64,000 bases of DNA from CAVQBJ01 sp963819075 (GCA_963819075.1 CAWFUP010000001.1:434001-498000); one strand, 5' to 3'. Counted from the stretch's first letter, positions 25,284 through 34,132 are shown. Notes: generated by a model from the sequence alone, not told the origin. Numbers and translations: made by a program.

Positions 25284-27139
25284 CTACGGGGTGAGGACGT
25301 GCGTGCCGTTCTTGGAGTGGGTCTGCAGGAACGTCTCGGCGGCGGCCGAGTCGAGGGGCCGGGCGTAGAGAAGCCCTGTCCGCTGTCGCAGCGCTGGTGT
25401 TGCAGCATGGAGAGCTCTTGGGGTTCCTCTATGCCCTCGGCGAGCGTCTCGATCGAGAGCGCCTTGCCGAGTTGCACGAGGGTGTGGATTACGGCCTCTC
25501 CCTCGGCGTCCTGCGTGAGGCGGGAAATGAACGAGCGGTCGATCTTTGGCGAGTCGACCGGCAGGCGTTGTAGGTGTGCCAGGGAGGAGTACCCCGTGCC
25601 GAAGTCGTCGATGGCGACTCGTACGCCCAGCTGCTTGATGGCGGTGAGGCGCTGGACGGTTGCCTCCACGTTGCGCATGAGGCTGGTTTCGGTGATCTCT
25701 AGCGTCAGCGCGCTCGCGTCCAGCCCGCTGTTTGAGAGGGCATTGCGCACGACGGTGACGAACTCGTCGCGGTCCAGCTGGCGCGCGGAGACGTTGACGG
25801 CTATCCCGATCGGATGTCCGGCCCGGCGCCATGTCGCGGCCTGACGGCACGCTTCCTCCAGGACCCACTGTCCCACGTCGATGATCAACCCGGTCTCCTC
25901 CAGCAGGGGGATGAACTCGTTCGGTCCGACGATGTCTCGGGTCGGGTGCCTCCAGCGGATGAGCGCCTCGACGCCAGTGGGTTTGAGGTCGCGCAGGCTA
26001 AAGGTGGGCTGATACACGAGGAAGAACTCGTTGTTGGGGAGGGCATCGCGCAGGTCGCGCTCGAGCTCCATCTGGCTTTGGACCGCGTCCTGCATGCCGG
26101 GCTCGAACACGACACAGCAATTCTCTCCATCCCACTTGGCACGGTGCATGGCAATGTCAGCCTGGTGCAGCAACTGCTCGGGTGACGTGTGCTCGCCCAC
26201 GGCGATGCCGATGCTCGAGCTGACCGACACGCGGGTCTCCTCCTGGGCGCCGAGCGTGAACACTGGCGTCAGCGCCTCGAGGATCCGCGCGGCGGTCGGG
26301 TCGGCGTCGGCGCTCAGCGCGACGTCCTCGCAGATGACCACGAACGTCCCGCCGCCGAAGCACCCCAGCGCGTCAGCGCCGCGCACCGCGCCATCAAGCC
26401 GGGCCGCGACCGCCTTAAGCAACTCCTCGCCGGCGTCGTGCCCGAGGGTGTCGGTGACGGTCTTGAGGTTGTCGATCTCCAGCAACAACGCCGCCACGCG
26501 CGTGTGGTTGCGAGCGGCCCGAGCGAGCATCTGCTGCACGCGATCAAGGACCAGCGTCCGGTTGGGCAGCCCGGTCAGCGCGTCATGCGTAGCCATGAAC
26601 GCAAGCTCCTCATCGGTTCGCTGATGCTCGCTGTCAAACGACGTCGCCATCCGAACGAGTCCCAACTCGGTGCAGTACTGCAGGACCTGCAAGGCCTGGG
26701 AGAGCGCCTGCGAGGACACGTTGAGCTCTGCGGCGCTTCGGCGCAGGACCTCGGCGACTGCGTCGCGCCACCACAAGGTGCGCAGCGTTACCTTCTTCAG
26801 CGACACTGCGCGCTGGGCCGCCAGATCGCCGTAGAACCGCCACGTATCCCCGCTGACCTGGCGGGCTCCCTCCGGGCCGTCACCCGCTAGCCAGCGGGCC
26901 AGCGCGAGCGTGGAGATCTGGTTGATCTGCTTGTAGCGGCTCCCAACCGCGGCATCGACGACGTCGGATGGGCCGAAACGCGCCGAGGTCAGCGCGCTCA
27001 CCTCCGCGGCTCGCGCGCCAAGCGCCTCGCCCAACGGGCGCACATCCGGACTGAGCTCGGGCACCCCGGTGGGCTGCGGCACGAGCGCGGCCCGCGGCCG
27101 ATCGGGCTCAGCCCCCGCGGCTGGCTGTGGCTGTGCCAT
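25284..27139 (-). CDS. Degenerate GGDEF plus EAL domain protein (c-di-GMP phosphodiesterase), frameshift near the end
   Basis: About 618 residues from ATG 27139. A helical N-terminal region (1-170) is followed by GGDEF (about 180-340, starting ATHDALTGLPNRTLVLDRV) whose catalytic motif reads CFGGGTFVVI, so GG-D/E-EF is lost and cyclase activity is not expected. EAL follows (about 360-610): GVEALIRWRHPTR, ITETSLMRNVEAT, DDFGTGYSSLAHL, PKIDRSFI and LAEGIEE, with the metal and catalytic residues present. A missing base near 25366-25372 shifts the last residues; the original end (YARPLDSAAAETFL to HVLTP) is in the other frame and stops at 25284. It probably hydrolyses c-di-GMP in the cytoplasm. 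Confidence 0.85.
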
Positions 27140-27573
27140 CAGCACAAACGTCGGCCGCAACCGCACGGTCCTTGACCACGCAAGTCCCAAAGCCGTCGAA
27201 TCTAGCCGCAGGCCGGCAAGATCCAGCCCAAATCTCCCCACACCGCCGTGCCTACTTACTAGTAACTCCTCCCTCCTATCCGCCAACGACGAGACCGAGA
27301 CGGCCGTCACGAGGTCGACGGCGGTAACCACGGATGTCTCAGCCCTGCAGACCGCGCTTTCCGGGTCTCCGGGCAGCTCGGCACGAATACCGCCGCGGGG
27401 ATGAAAGCAGGGGGCCGCCTCACCTCGACCTGGGCGGCCTTGCGGCACCCTGGGAGCGGCGCGGCCGTCGACGCGGACACGCTCGCAATCGGCTGGCTGC
27501 GGAACTCGCCGCCCTGCGACGGTGTCGGGTTGCAAAAAGGTTGGTCTCGCCGCGAGGCGCTACGCTCCGAGCA
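27140..27573. other. Divergent intergenic stretch
   Basis: Lies between the starts of the EAL gene (minus) and hicB (plus). Open frames run through it on both strands but read as low-complexity Arg/Ala/Pro sequence. Promoters for both genes must be here. The patch at 27246-27277 (TGCCTACTTACTAGTAACTC) is the most AT-rich part and contains ACTAGT, a possible promoter or operator core. Confidence 0.4.
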
Positions 27574-27801
27574 ATGGGCGCGCTGACGTTCAATGTTGTC
27601 TACGAGGATGCTGGCGAGGGCTGGGTTTACGCCCACGTTCCCGAGCTCCCCGAGGTCCAGACGCAGGGTGAGAACCTCGAGGACGCACGGAGCATGGTCA
27701 AGGAGGCGATCGCCCTGGTGCTCGACGAGCGCCGGGCGCGTGGTGAGCCGATTCCCCAGACCGGTTGGGCTCTTGTGGAGTCCGTCGAAATCGCTGCGTG
27801 A
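27574..27801 (+). CDS. hicB: HicB-like antitoxin
   Basis: 75 residues: FNVVYEDAGEGWVYAHVPEL, PEVQTQGENLEDARSMVKEA and ALVLDERRARGEPIPQ. This is the partial RNase H fold of HicB, with E-x-GW-x-A-x-V-PELP and the G-x-T/N-x-EEA-x-x-x-x-x-EA pattern. The short form lacks a separate DNA-binding domain. Its TGA overlaps the GTG of the hicA remnant (27798). With the toxin broken it is an orphan antitoxin. Confidence 0.85.
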   Translation: MGALTFNVVYEDAGEGWVYAHVPELPEVQTQGENLEDARSMVKEAIALVLDERRARGEPIPQTGWALVESVEIAA

Positions 27802-27892
27802 AGAAGCGCGATCTTGAGCGGCATCTTGCCGCTCACGGATGCTCGCTGAGGCGCCAGGCCGCGAATCACGGGCTGTGGAGGGAATCGTTGGG
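27798..27892 (+). pseudogene. hicA: HicA toxin, C-terminally truncated
   Basis: GTG 27798 overlaps the hicB stop. The protein reads KKRDLERHLAAHGCSLRRQA and NHGLWRESLG. This matches the first half of HicA (K-R/K-RD-LE-RHL-x-x-HGC, then the catalytic His and W), but the rest of the double-stranded RNA-binding-like fold (about 25 residues with the PVPRH-type strand) is missing. The frame runs on into the antisense of the next gene. The mRNA-interferase fold cannot form, so the toxin is dead. Confidence 0.7.
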
Positions 27893-29347
27893 TCAGCGGA
27901 ATGCGAAGCGTCGCAGGACCACCCTGGCACCGGCGCTGATCCAGATGACGGCGCCGCGTCCGTGCTCGTCTATGACGGTTTGCGCCTCGGCTGAGGCGTA
28001 GTCGGCGGCGCCTGAGAGCGGCACGGGGGTTTGGATCTGCCCGGTTGGCGTCACCGGGACCGCGACGAGGACGTCGGACCTGGTGTGCCCGACCCAGGAG
28101 AGTGTGACCATGCCGTCGCTGCGTGAGTTGATCGCCGCCGCGTCGTCATCGACGCGCGCGCCGGCCGGGAGGGCCCGTATGGTGATCGGGTTGGCGAAGG
28201 CGCCGGTGCGGAGCTGGCCGAGAGCGAGGTGTGCCGTATTCGCGAATCCTGACGCCCAGGAGAAGAGCGTCAGTCCTGAGGGCGCGACCGCGTAGATGGC
28301 GGCGCCGAGACCGGACTCCGCGGGGCTGGCGAGGTTGGAGACCGGCGCGAAGGCGTGCCCTCCGACCGGACAGCGATCCAGCTGTAGCGAGTTGCCCGGA
28401 TCGAGTAGCAGTGCCGCGAGATCGCCGTGGCCGTCCGCGGCCAGCCCCACGTCGCCGGTCGATGTGCCCAGCACGTTTGACTGATAGCGCAGGGTTCCCA
28501 GCGACGTGGTGCGTTGCACGCGTCCCCCGAGAGACACCCGCACCTGGCGGACCGCCGCCGTCGTCCAAACGTCGCTCGCCGCGCCACGCGAGGGCGCGGC
28601 GTACTCCACGGTCGCGTTGCGTGTGCTCGCCCGCACCGACTCGGTGATGACCTGCTCGTTCGGCGAGGTTGCGCCCAGGGACACCTGGGGACCGAACGGG
28701 CGCCCGAAGCGCGCCGTGCGCACTTGGAGCCCATAGGGCTGGACGCGAACGAAGGTCGGGTTGCCGTAGTACGGCGACGACACGGGCACCAGCCCGTACG
28801 CGACGGCGACCGTGCCCCCGTTCGGCGCGATCGCCAGCCCGCCGAGCTGCGCGTACGCTCGCGCGGGCGTGACCGTCACGCTGTCGAGCAGTCGGCCGCC
28901 AGGGCGGAGCATCGCCACGTGGACGCGATCGCAGCACAACCACCCCTGACCATCGTGACCGGAGTCCCACTGGTACTCGCCATCACCGACGGTCCAGGCG
29001 AGCGCCACGTCCCCGCGGTCATCGACGGTCACGTTCGGCGCCACCGAGACGCCCTGCGAGCCCGGGATCAGCACACCACCCGAGAACGGCCGCCCCGGCG
29101 TCGCTACAGCCAAACTGATCCCAGCCGCGTGCGCCCAGACCGCGGCGACGTAACCGGTGGCGCTGCCACCGAGCGCCACCTCGTTGAGATTGTCCTGCGA
29201 CAAGTCAGCCACGCTCCCCAGGACCTGACTGCCACTCCACACCACCGAGGCTCGCGCGGGCACGACATCCGCCACGCCACTCAACCAGCCGATCACCGCC
29301 AGCGCGACCAGCAACCGATGCCAGCGACTCCAGACCGCCAGCACCAT
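27893..29347 (-). CDS. Secreted protein of unknown function with repeated beta-strand pattern
   Basis: From ATG 29347 the protein begins VLAVWSRWHRLLVALAVIGW and continues to ADVVPARASVV, a signal peptide with cleavage near ARAS. About 450 residues follow, rich in repeated elements of the type VAVDDRGDVALAW and LAIAPNGGTVAVAYG (also GLAADGHGDLAALLL, VIDEHGRGAVIWI). Such G-x-A/V-V-A-W repeats occur in many secreted Solirubrobacterales proteins and suggest a beta-propeller. No enzyme motif is seen. The frame stays open to 29509, so a longer N-terminus is possible. Its 3' end touches the hicA remnant. Confidence 0.7.
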   Translation of the reverse strand: MVLAVWSRWHRLLVALAVIGWLSGVADVVPARASVVWSGSQVLGSVADLSQDNLNEVALGGSATGYVAAVWAHAAGISLAVATPGRPFSGGVLIPGSQGVSVAPNVTVDDRGDVALAWTVGDGEYQWDSGHDGQGWLCCDRVHVAMLRPGGRLLDSVTVTPARAYAQLGGLAIAPNGGTVAVAYGLVPVSSPYYGNPTFVRVQPYGLQVRTARFGRPFGPQVSLGATSPNEQVITESVRASTRNATVEYAAPSRGAASDVWTTAAVRQVRVSLGGRVQRTTSLGTLRYQSNVLGTSTGDVGLAADGHGDLAALLLDPGNSLQLDRCPVGGHAFAPVSNLASPAESGLGAAIYAVAPSGLTLFSWASGFANTAHLALGQLRTGAFANPITIRALPAGARVDDDAAAINSRSDGMVTLSWVGHTRSDVLVAVPVTPTGQIQTPVPLSGAADYASAEAQTVIDEHGRGAVIWISAGARVVLRRFAFR

Positions 29348-29650
29348 GAGACGAAAAGCGCGCCACAAAGTTGCAGCCAGGGGACCACCGGCACAGACGC
29401 GCCCGGAACTCGTCTCGACGGCGGAATGGGCCCCGCGGCGCTTCCGGCCACGCGCCCATCCACGTGCAAACGGCGCCATACGCGTCTCATCGGCCGCCTC
29501 CCCGCGCACCTCAACCGGTCTCGGCCCCTCGCCGATTGACTCCGCGCCCGCTCATTACCTCAAAGACGCACACCCGGCCGACAAAGCAACCCAGAACGTC
29601 GCCTTCGCCCGGACTCAGAACAGTCGGCCGACGGCCACCACGCTGCCGCT

Positions 29651-29758
29651 TAGGACGACTGCCGAGCGCCGGCGGCCCAGACCGGCGCTGTTCTGCTCCT
29701 GCGAAAGGGAGGCGTCTGCCTCGGCCCTGACGGGTCGCGAGGGAGACGGTCGTCGTGG
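29651..29758. repeat. Hairpin-forming element, copy A (structured RNA or mobile repeat candidate)
   Basis: Outer complementary ends GGACGAC (29653-29659) and GTCGTC (29749-29754) enclose CTGTTCTGCTCC (29688-29699) and AAGGGAGGCGTCT (29705-29717), where CTCC and GGAG can pair. The same layout occurs at 34803-34900 with different loop sequence. It lies upstream of both the secreted-protein gene (minus) and the DUF6883 gene (plus). Confidence 0.5.
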
Positions 29759-29928
29759 GCGGAACAGTCAGCGTTGCCGGGTGGATCCCTGCTCTTGGAT
29801 CGAAGCGGCGGTTGAAGGCGTGTCGCGTAGGGAGACCGCCGCGTCGCCATGGCGGCGCCTGCAACCGGAATCTCGGCTTCCCCGGCGCGAGTGCTCATCG
29901 GTCCGAACTCGGCCGTACTGTCGATCGT

Positions 29929-30279
29929 ATGACCGACTCGCTCCGCCTGCCGCGGGCTGACCTGGCGGCGATACCGACCGAGAAGCTCGTTGGCTACGCG
30001 CTTGATCCGAGCCACCCGCGAGGTCGTCACAAGGCGCGCGTGTTCTCGGCGGCATTGGCGATTCATCCGGCCGACTGGCGCTATCTGCACGAACAGCTGA
30101 CGACGGGCGTGCTCGACGCTGCCGTGCGCTGAACGCGGATCACGCCGTTCGGGGTGCTTTATGACGTCGTCGTGCTCGTTGATGGGCTCAACGGCGCCAC
30201 GGCTCCGGTCGCGACCATATGGCTCGTCGAGGCTGAGCATCCGCCGCGACTCGTCTCTCTCTGGGTGGATATCCCCTGA
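29929..30279 (+). pseudogene. DUF6883-like protein with an in-frame stop
   Basis: ATG 29929 opens DSLRLPRADLAAIPTEKLVG, then YALDPSHPRGRHKARVFSAA, the DUF6883 pattern (LP-x-A-x-x-AI-x-x-EKL-x-x-Y-L-L-x-P-x-HP-x-G-x-HKA-x-x-F). After DAAVR comes TGA at 30130-30132. The same frame then continues TPFGVLYDVVVLVDGLNG and PRLVSLWVDIP to a second TGA (30277-30279), which is the expected second half. One base change (CGA or TGG to TGA) therefore broke a 116-codon gene. The family is of unknown function and often has a small partner gene, as here. Confidence 0.7.
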
Positions 30280-30301
30280 ACGAGTGGCAGAGTGCACCCT
30301 G

Positions 30302-30520
30302 ATGCCGACCGATGACCCACAGCCCACGCTCGACGTCGTCGAACTCCTGACCGCGTCGGGCCGCTGGCCTGCCGGAAGGATCGGGACCGTCGTGCAGGCT
30401 GACGGCGAACGTGTCCTGGTGGAGATCGCCGACGATCGCGGTCATGGTCTCGACTTCATCAGCCTGCCGCGCGACTCCGTCGCCGCCCAACACGCTCGCG
30501 AATCGCGCGCAGCCTCGTAG
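30302..30520 (+). CDS. DUF4926-like small protein
   Basis: 72 residues: PTLDVVELLTASGRWPAGRI, GTVVQADGERVLVEIADDRG. The pattern D-V/V-x-L-L ... W/L-P-A-G-x-x-GTVV-x-x-x-x-x-x-YLVEF is that of DUF4926, a small SH3-like domain. It starts 22 bp after the end of the DUF6883 frame. The pairing of DUF6883 with DUF4926 is one I recall from other genomes; a toxin/antitoxin or effector/immunity role is only a suggestion. Confidence 0.6.
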   Translation: MPTDDPQPTLDVVELLTASGRWPAGRIGTVVQADGERVLVEIADDRGHGLDFISLPRDSVAAQHARESRAAS

Positions 30521-30716
30521 AAGTCCAGCACCCCGACGGCACCAACCCGCCCAGGGTGGGTGCATTAACCCTCTGACGGACGCCTACGTTCCCTCACCCT
30601 TCGCGTGGGTTCGATTCTCGAAGCCCGGTCGGCGGAGTCGCACGCGGCCATCCGCCACCACGCAGGCACCCACCGTCGCCGGCGGGTACCGTTGTCAGTA
30701 TGCGCGAAGAAGGGGC

Positions 30717-31253
30717 GTGTGCCCGGGCGCGTTGAGCGCCGCCAAGTCCCGGCCGCGCGACATCCGTCGCGGACGGCGGCAGCGCGGTCACAGCTGCTGG
30801 AACCACCTGGTCGCGGCCCCGCTGTGGGTCGCGTTCCAGGCCAACCTCGGGACGCTCCTGCGCACGTGCGACGCGGTCGGTGCGTGCCTCGCGGTCCCCG
30901 ACACCCCTTACTACCGGCAGGCGCTGTCCCAGGGCGACACGCTCGGCCCGGGACGCCGTCCGTGCATCCACTGGGTGCGGACCGGCAAGGAGCGCTGGAT
31001 CGAGCAGCAGCGCGCTGACGGCTGGCAAATCGTCGCCGTCGAGCTCGCCGAAGGCGCGATTGCCCTGTCCCGTCTCGAGCCCGCAAGGCAGCGCACCGTC
31101 ATCCTGCTCGGCCACGAGTGGCACGGTGTTCCGGAGGAGCAGGTCGGCGCCGCCGACGTGTGCGTGGAGATCCCGATGCTCGGGTTCGGCGCTAGCCTCA
31201 ACGTTGCGGTCGCGGGGAGCCTGGTGCTCTACAGGCTCGCGGGGATGGCATGA
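30717..31253 (+). CDS. TrmH/SpoU-family RNA methyltransferase
   Basis: 178 residues from GTG 30717. The conserved start HSCWNHLVAAPLWVAFQANL leads to GTLLRTCDAVGACLAVPDTP (the N-x-G-x-xxRT motif 1 of the SPOUT knot), then RTVILLGHEWHGVPEE (motif 2, the usual LG-x-E-x-x-G) and VEIPMLGFGASLNVAVAGSL (motif 3, IPM-x-G-x-x-SLNV-x-x-A). The enzyme 2'-O-methylates tRNA or rRNA using SAM; the target is unknown. The exact start is uncertain: an out-of-frame ATG at 30700 gives only 11 codons. Confidence 0.82.
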   Translation: MCPGALSAAKSRPRDIRRGRRQRGHSCWNHLVAAPLWVAFQANLGTLLRTCDAVGACLAVPDTPYYRQALSQGDTLGPGRRPCIHWVRTGKERWIEQQRADGWQIVAVELAEGAIALSRLEPARQRTVILLGHEWHGVPEEQVGAADVCVEIPMLGFGASLNVAVAGSLVLYRLAGMA

Positions 31254-31696
31254 CGCGCAGTCCGGTCGCCTCGGTCCTGCTGCGTATCGGGAGCGCGATC
31301 ACGCCGGCCAGGGGCGTTACTCGGTTCCAGGAGCGCGGCCCCGCAACCGCGCGGCGGCGCGAGCTTCCAGCGCCCCTTCTTCGCCACAGGATCGCCAGCC
31401 GCCGCAGGGCTATTCAGCACGAGAGTCACGCAACCGAACGGATGCAGTCGCGCCGACGAAGCCGAAGTCGACTCTGGACGATGTTCGGCCGCGTCACATT
31501 GATTGACTCACTGTTCCGGATCGCCGCAGAGCAGGACTGTGCCGAGCCCGCCGGCCAGGAGGAGCTCGTCGTCCCAAGCAGGCACGCGACCGGAGCCGCC
31601 GGACTGTTCCGCATTCTGTGGAATGCGGGCTGCCGATGTGCCCGTCCGCCGCTCGTCTGCGGGTGATCATGCAATTGCGGGATGTAGGCTTGGGGG
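31254..31696. other. Intergenic stretch, no supported gene
   Basis: Several frames are open (31250-31666 plus, 31494-31955 minus) but none looks like a protein, and the minus frame overlaps the next gene. Two ATTG-rich spots (31499-31507, 31670-31680) could hold the promoter of the secreted-protein gene at 31697. I see no RNA gene. Confidence 0.4.
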
Positions 31697-32313
31697 GTGC
31701 CTGCGGTGAAGCGATTAGCGGCGCCCTTCTCATCTGGCGGGGAGCGAGCGACCGTGAGTCGCGCCCCGGCTGCACGCTGGCTGCGTTGGCGGGTGAGCGG
31801 CGGAGTCCTCGCGATCGCGAGCTTCGCTGCCGTCGCCCTACCCGCGAGCGGATCTGAGGCTGCGCAGCTGGATTGCATTCGCCCCCAGGCGATCCGAGCC
31901 CTCGACCCAGGCACGTTCGTGCTCGTTGGCAAGCCGTGGACGCTGACGGACACAATCACCTGCCTGACACCGGGAGACCGACTTGACCCCGCGACCGTCG
32001 ACTGGGGTGACCACACGACCGCCGCGGCCACCCTCAGCTACTCCCCGCCGGTAACGGTTCCGCTGACCCCGGCACCCGGCGCGCCGCTGGGCCCGCCGTT
32101 TGCGACGGCATCGGTGATCGCGGCGACGATCACTGCAACGCACACGTTCGCGAGTTCGCCAGGCTCACCGGCTCGAACGGTTGCCGTGATCGTGACGGCA
32201 ATCGATCGCCCATCCAATGAGCAACTCCAAGATGTTGTCGAGATTCACATCGTGCCTGCGGACGCGGTCAGAGCGGTCAGCATCCACGCGCGCCAGGGGC
32301 GCCCATTTCGGGG

Positions 32314-32341
32314 TAAGGGCTCACGACGTGGTGTCTGAAGG
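32314..32341. repeat. Left terminal inverted repeat of the ISAzo13 element
   Basis: Shares TGGTGT, TGAAGG, CGAC and AGGG blocks with the reverse complement of the right end (33584-33611); 22 of 28 positions match. Confidence 0.75.
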
Positions 32342-33562
32342 TGTTGTGGGGTGCGGGGTGACGACGTAGTTCCATTCGGGGTGAAAGTCATTCCCGGTGA
32401 TCGTGACTGCGGCGAGTTGCTCGTCGCTGGGGACGAGCTTGGTCGGGTACTCGTTCTCGTCCAGCCGGGCGTAGACCTTCAGGCCGGTACTGGTCGTGGT
32501 CGAGCCGATCAGGTCGACGATGACCTGGTAGCTGACCAGCGGCTTGCCGCGCCAGTTGATAGCGATGAACGAGAACAGCCGGTGCTCGACGTTGTTCCAT
32601 TTGCTGGTGCCCGGCGGGAAGTGACAGACCTCGATCGGCAGGGCGATCGCGTTCGCCAGGCGCTGCAGCTCGGTCTTCCACAACCGCGTTCGCGGGCTGT
32701 TCGAGCCGCCGCAATCCGCGGTGACCGTCAACTTGGTCGCGCTCGGGAAGCGCTCGCGGCCGAGCTGCTCCCACCACGCCCGGATCGACGCGGTCGAGAA
32801 CTGCGCGGTATCGCCGCTGATCCCCACCGAGACGAACCCCTCGTCGTTGTTGATGTCATACACCCCGTAGGGCACCGCTTTGCCGACGCCCTTCTCGGGG
32901 AAGTCGTGCGTCTTGACCTCAACGGCCCGCCCCGACGGCTCCCATTCGCGGCCCGTGGCCTTGTACTGGCCGACCAGCTCCTTCTTCTTGGTGTCGACCG
33001 AGATCACCGGCTCCCCGGCCGCGATCGCCGCCTTGGCGGTCTGGTTGATGTGCTCAAACTGAGCGTCACGATCGGGGTGCTGAGCACCCTCCAGCGTCTT
33101 GCGGTTCGCCTGCAAGCGAAACCCGTCGGCCTTCAACAGCCGCTGCACCGTGCGATCGACGACCCGATGGCCCTTCTCCCGCAACGCCTGCGCGAGCTTC
33201 GCGCCGCTGTTGGAGGTGTACCGCAACGGCGACATCGGATCCCCCCGCGTCGCCGGACCCACAAGCGCCCGAAGATCCTCCAACAGCCCCTCCTCGCGCT
33301 CGGTGATCCGCACGGGCCCCGGATGCCGACGCACCCGTCCCCCCGCCGGCGGCTCCTTCCCGCTCGCAAGCTCAGCCAGACCCCGCAGCACCGTCGACTC
33401 CGAGATCCCCGTCGCCCTCACCACCGCCGAGATCCCACCGCGACCGGCCGCCCTGGCCTCCGCGGCCGCCCACACCCGACGACCGCGCTCATCGAGCACC
33501 CCCTGCTCGGTCAATACCCGAAACCGCTCCCCGATCGCCCGCTCATCGACCACGCCCCCCAA
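32321..33562 (-). CDS. ISAzo13-family DDE transposase
   Basis: 413 residues. The N-terminal HTH part (GISAVVRATGISESTVLRGL) is followed by KGHRVVDRTVQRLLKADGFR and the catalytic core: VISVDTKKKELVGQYK (first Asp), VTADCGGSNSPRTRLWK (second Asp), and FPPGTSKWNNVEHRLFSFIA with the Glu. This is the ISAzo13/Rhodopirellula-type transposase arrangement, full length and without stops, so the element may still move. Start at 33562 as GTG/ATG-type initiator MGGVVDERAIGERFR. Confidence 0.93.
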   Translation of the reverse strand: MGGVVDERAIGERFRVLTEQGVLDERGRRVWAAAEARAAGRGGISAVVRATGISESTVLRGLAELASGKEPPAGGRVRRHPGPVRITEREEGLLEDLRALVGPATRGDPMSPLRYTSNSGAKLAQALREKGHRVVDRTVQRLLKADGFRLQANRKTLEGAQHPDRDAQFEHINQTAKAAIAAGEPVISVDTKKKELVGQYKATGREWEPSGRAVEVKTHDFPEKGVGKAVPYGVYDINNDEGFVSVGISGDTAQFSTASIRAWWEQLGRERFPSATKLTVTADCGGSNSPRTRLWKTELQRLANAIALPIEVCHFPPGTSKWNNVEHRLFSFIAINWRGKPLVSYQVIVDLIGSTTTSTGLKVYARLDENEYPTKLVPSDEQLAAVTITGNDFHPEWNYVVTPHPTTPSDTTS

Positions 33563-33583
33563 TTCTCCATAACACCCACCACT

Positions 33584-33611
33584 CCTTCACACACCAAGTC
33601 GCCACCCCTAA
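33584..33611. repeat. Right terminal inverted repeat of the ISAzo13 element
   Basis: Reads CCTTCACACACCAAGTCG then CCACCCCTAA; the reverse complement aligns with 32314-32341. Coding sequence of the split host gene resumes directly at 33612. Confidence 0.75.
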
Positions 33612-34072
33612 CGTCGCGCTCATCATTGGGCCGACCTCCCTGAGCGCCGTCCATGCTCCCGACTCGCGGCTTACCGCCACCATCCACTGGACCAGACAAA
33701 GCTCCAGTCAGGGCACGCTGATTGCCTCCGAGCGCGGATACCGTGTCATCGCGTCGCATTCGTTCGGTCTCGCCGGCAGGTATCGCGTGCCGATCGATAT
33801 CACCGACTCTCTGATCGGCCCGCAGCACATCCGCGTCAGGAGCACGGTCACGGTCACGAAGTAATACGGCGCCGTCGCCACGATGGGCGGTGCGCTCGCC
33901 GTAGCCCTGCTTTTCAGCGATGTGGAACATTCCGGTGCCGTCCCCGGCACGCCCGAGCGTCGTCCGTTGCGGGACAGCGCACGCCGTCGCAGGAGGGTTC
34001 TGGTCAGTGACGAGAGCGCGCATCGCCGTCCTCAGCGACCGACGCGCCGCTCGACCACGCATTGACCGTAGG

Positions 34073-34101
34073 TTGACAAGCGGGGGGAGGCGGCCTATTC
34101 T
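34073..34101 (+). promoter_or_regulatory. Promoter for the membrane-protein gene
   Basis: TTGACA (34073-34078), exactly 17 bp, then TATTCT (34096-34101). The start codon at 34133 lies about 25 bp beyond the expected transcription start, with AGGAG at 34123-34127. One of the clearest sigma-70-type promoters in the window. Confidence 0.7.
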
Positions 34102-34132
34102 CGCTATCCACCAGCGGTCAACAGGAGATCGG

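Larger units (their letters stand above)
32314..33611 (-). mobile_element. ISAzo13-family insertion sequence (about 1.3 kb)
   Basis: The ends carry imperfect inverted repeats of 28 bp: 32314-32341 (TAAGGG...CGACGTGGTGTC...GAAGG) and the reverse complement of 33584-33611, matching at 22 of 28 positions. One transposase gene fills the interior on the minus strand, and its stop lies within the left repeat. No target duplication is needed to explain the interrupted reading frame; a duplication of a few bases cannot be excluded. Confidence 0.85.
31697..33864 (+). pseudogene. Secreted PKD-like domain protein split by an insertion sequence
   Basis: The 5' part (31697-32313) encodes a signal peptide (RWRVSGGVLAIASFAAVALP, then ASGSEAAQ) and a PKD-type domain with VDWGDHTTAAATLSYSPP and ATHTFASSPGSPARTVAVIV. 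The 3' part (33612-33864) encodes LSAVHAPDSRLTATIHWTRQ, YRVIASHSFGLAGRYRVPID and ends VTVTK. Joining base 32313 to base 33612 gives RPFRGVALIIGPTSLSAV with no frame change, about 290 residues in all. The gene was thus intact before the IS arrived. The host protein was probably a cell-surface or secreted beta-sandwich protein of unknown role. Confidence 0.85.

Noticed and set aside
24617..27535. A 972-codon continuous minus frame
   Set aside because: The C-terminal third is the antisense of tacAT, reached only because of the frameshift near 25370. The EAL gene originally ended at 25284, and its start is better placed at 27139.
30130..30132. TGA in the DUF6883 gene as a selenocysteine codon
   Set aside because: The position is not a Cys/redox site in the family and no selenocysteine-insertion hairpin is evident; a nonsense mutation or sequence error is simpler.
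30600..30640. GGTTCGATTC resembling a tRNA T-loop (30608-30617)
   Set aside because: The flanking bases (GTGGG and CTCGA) cannot form the T-stem, and no anticodon arm or acceptor stem is found.
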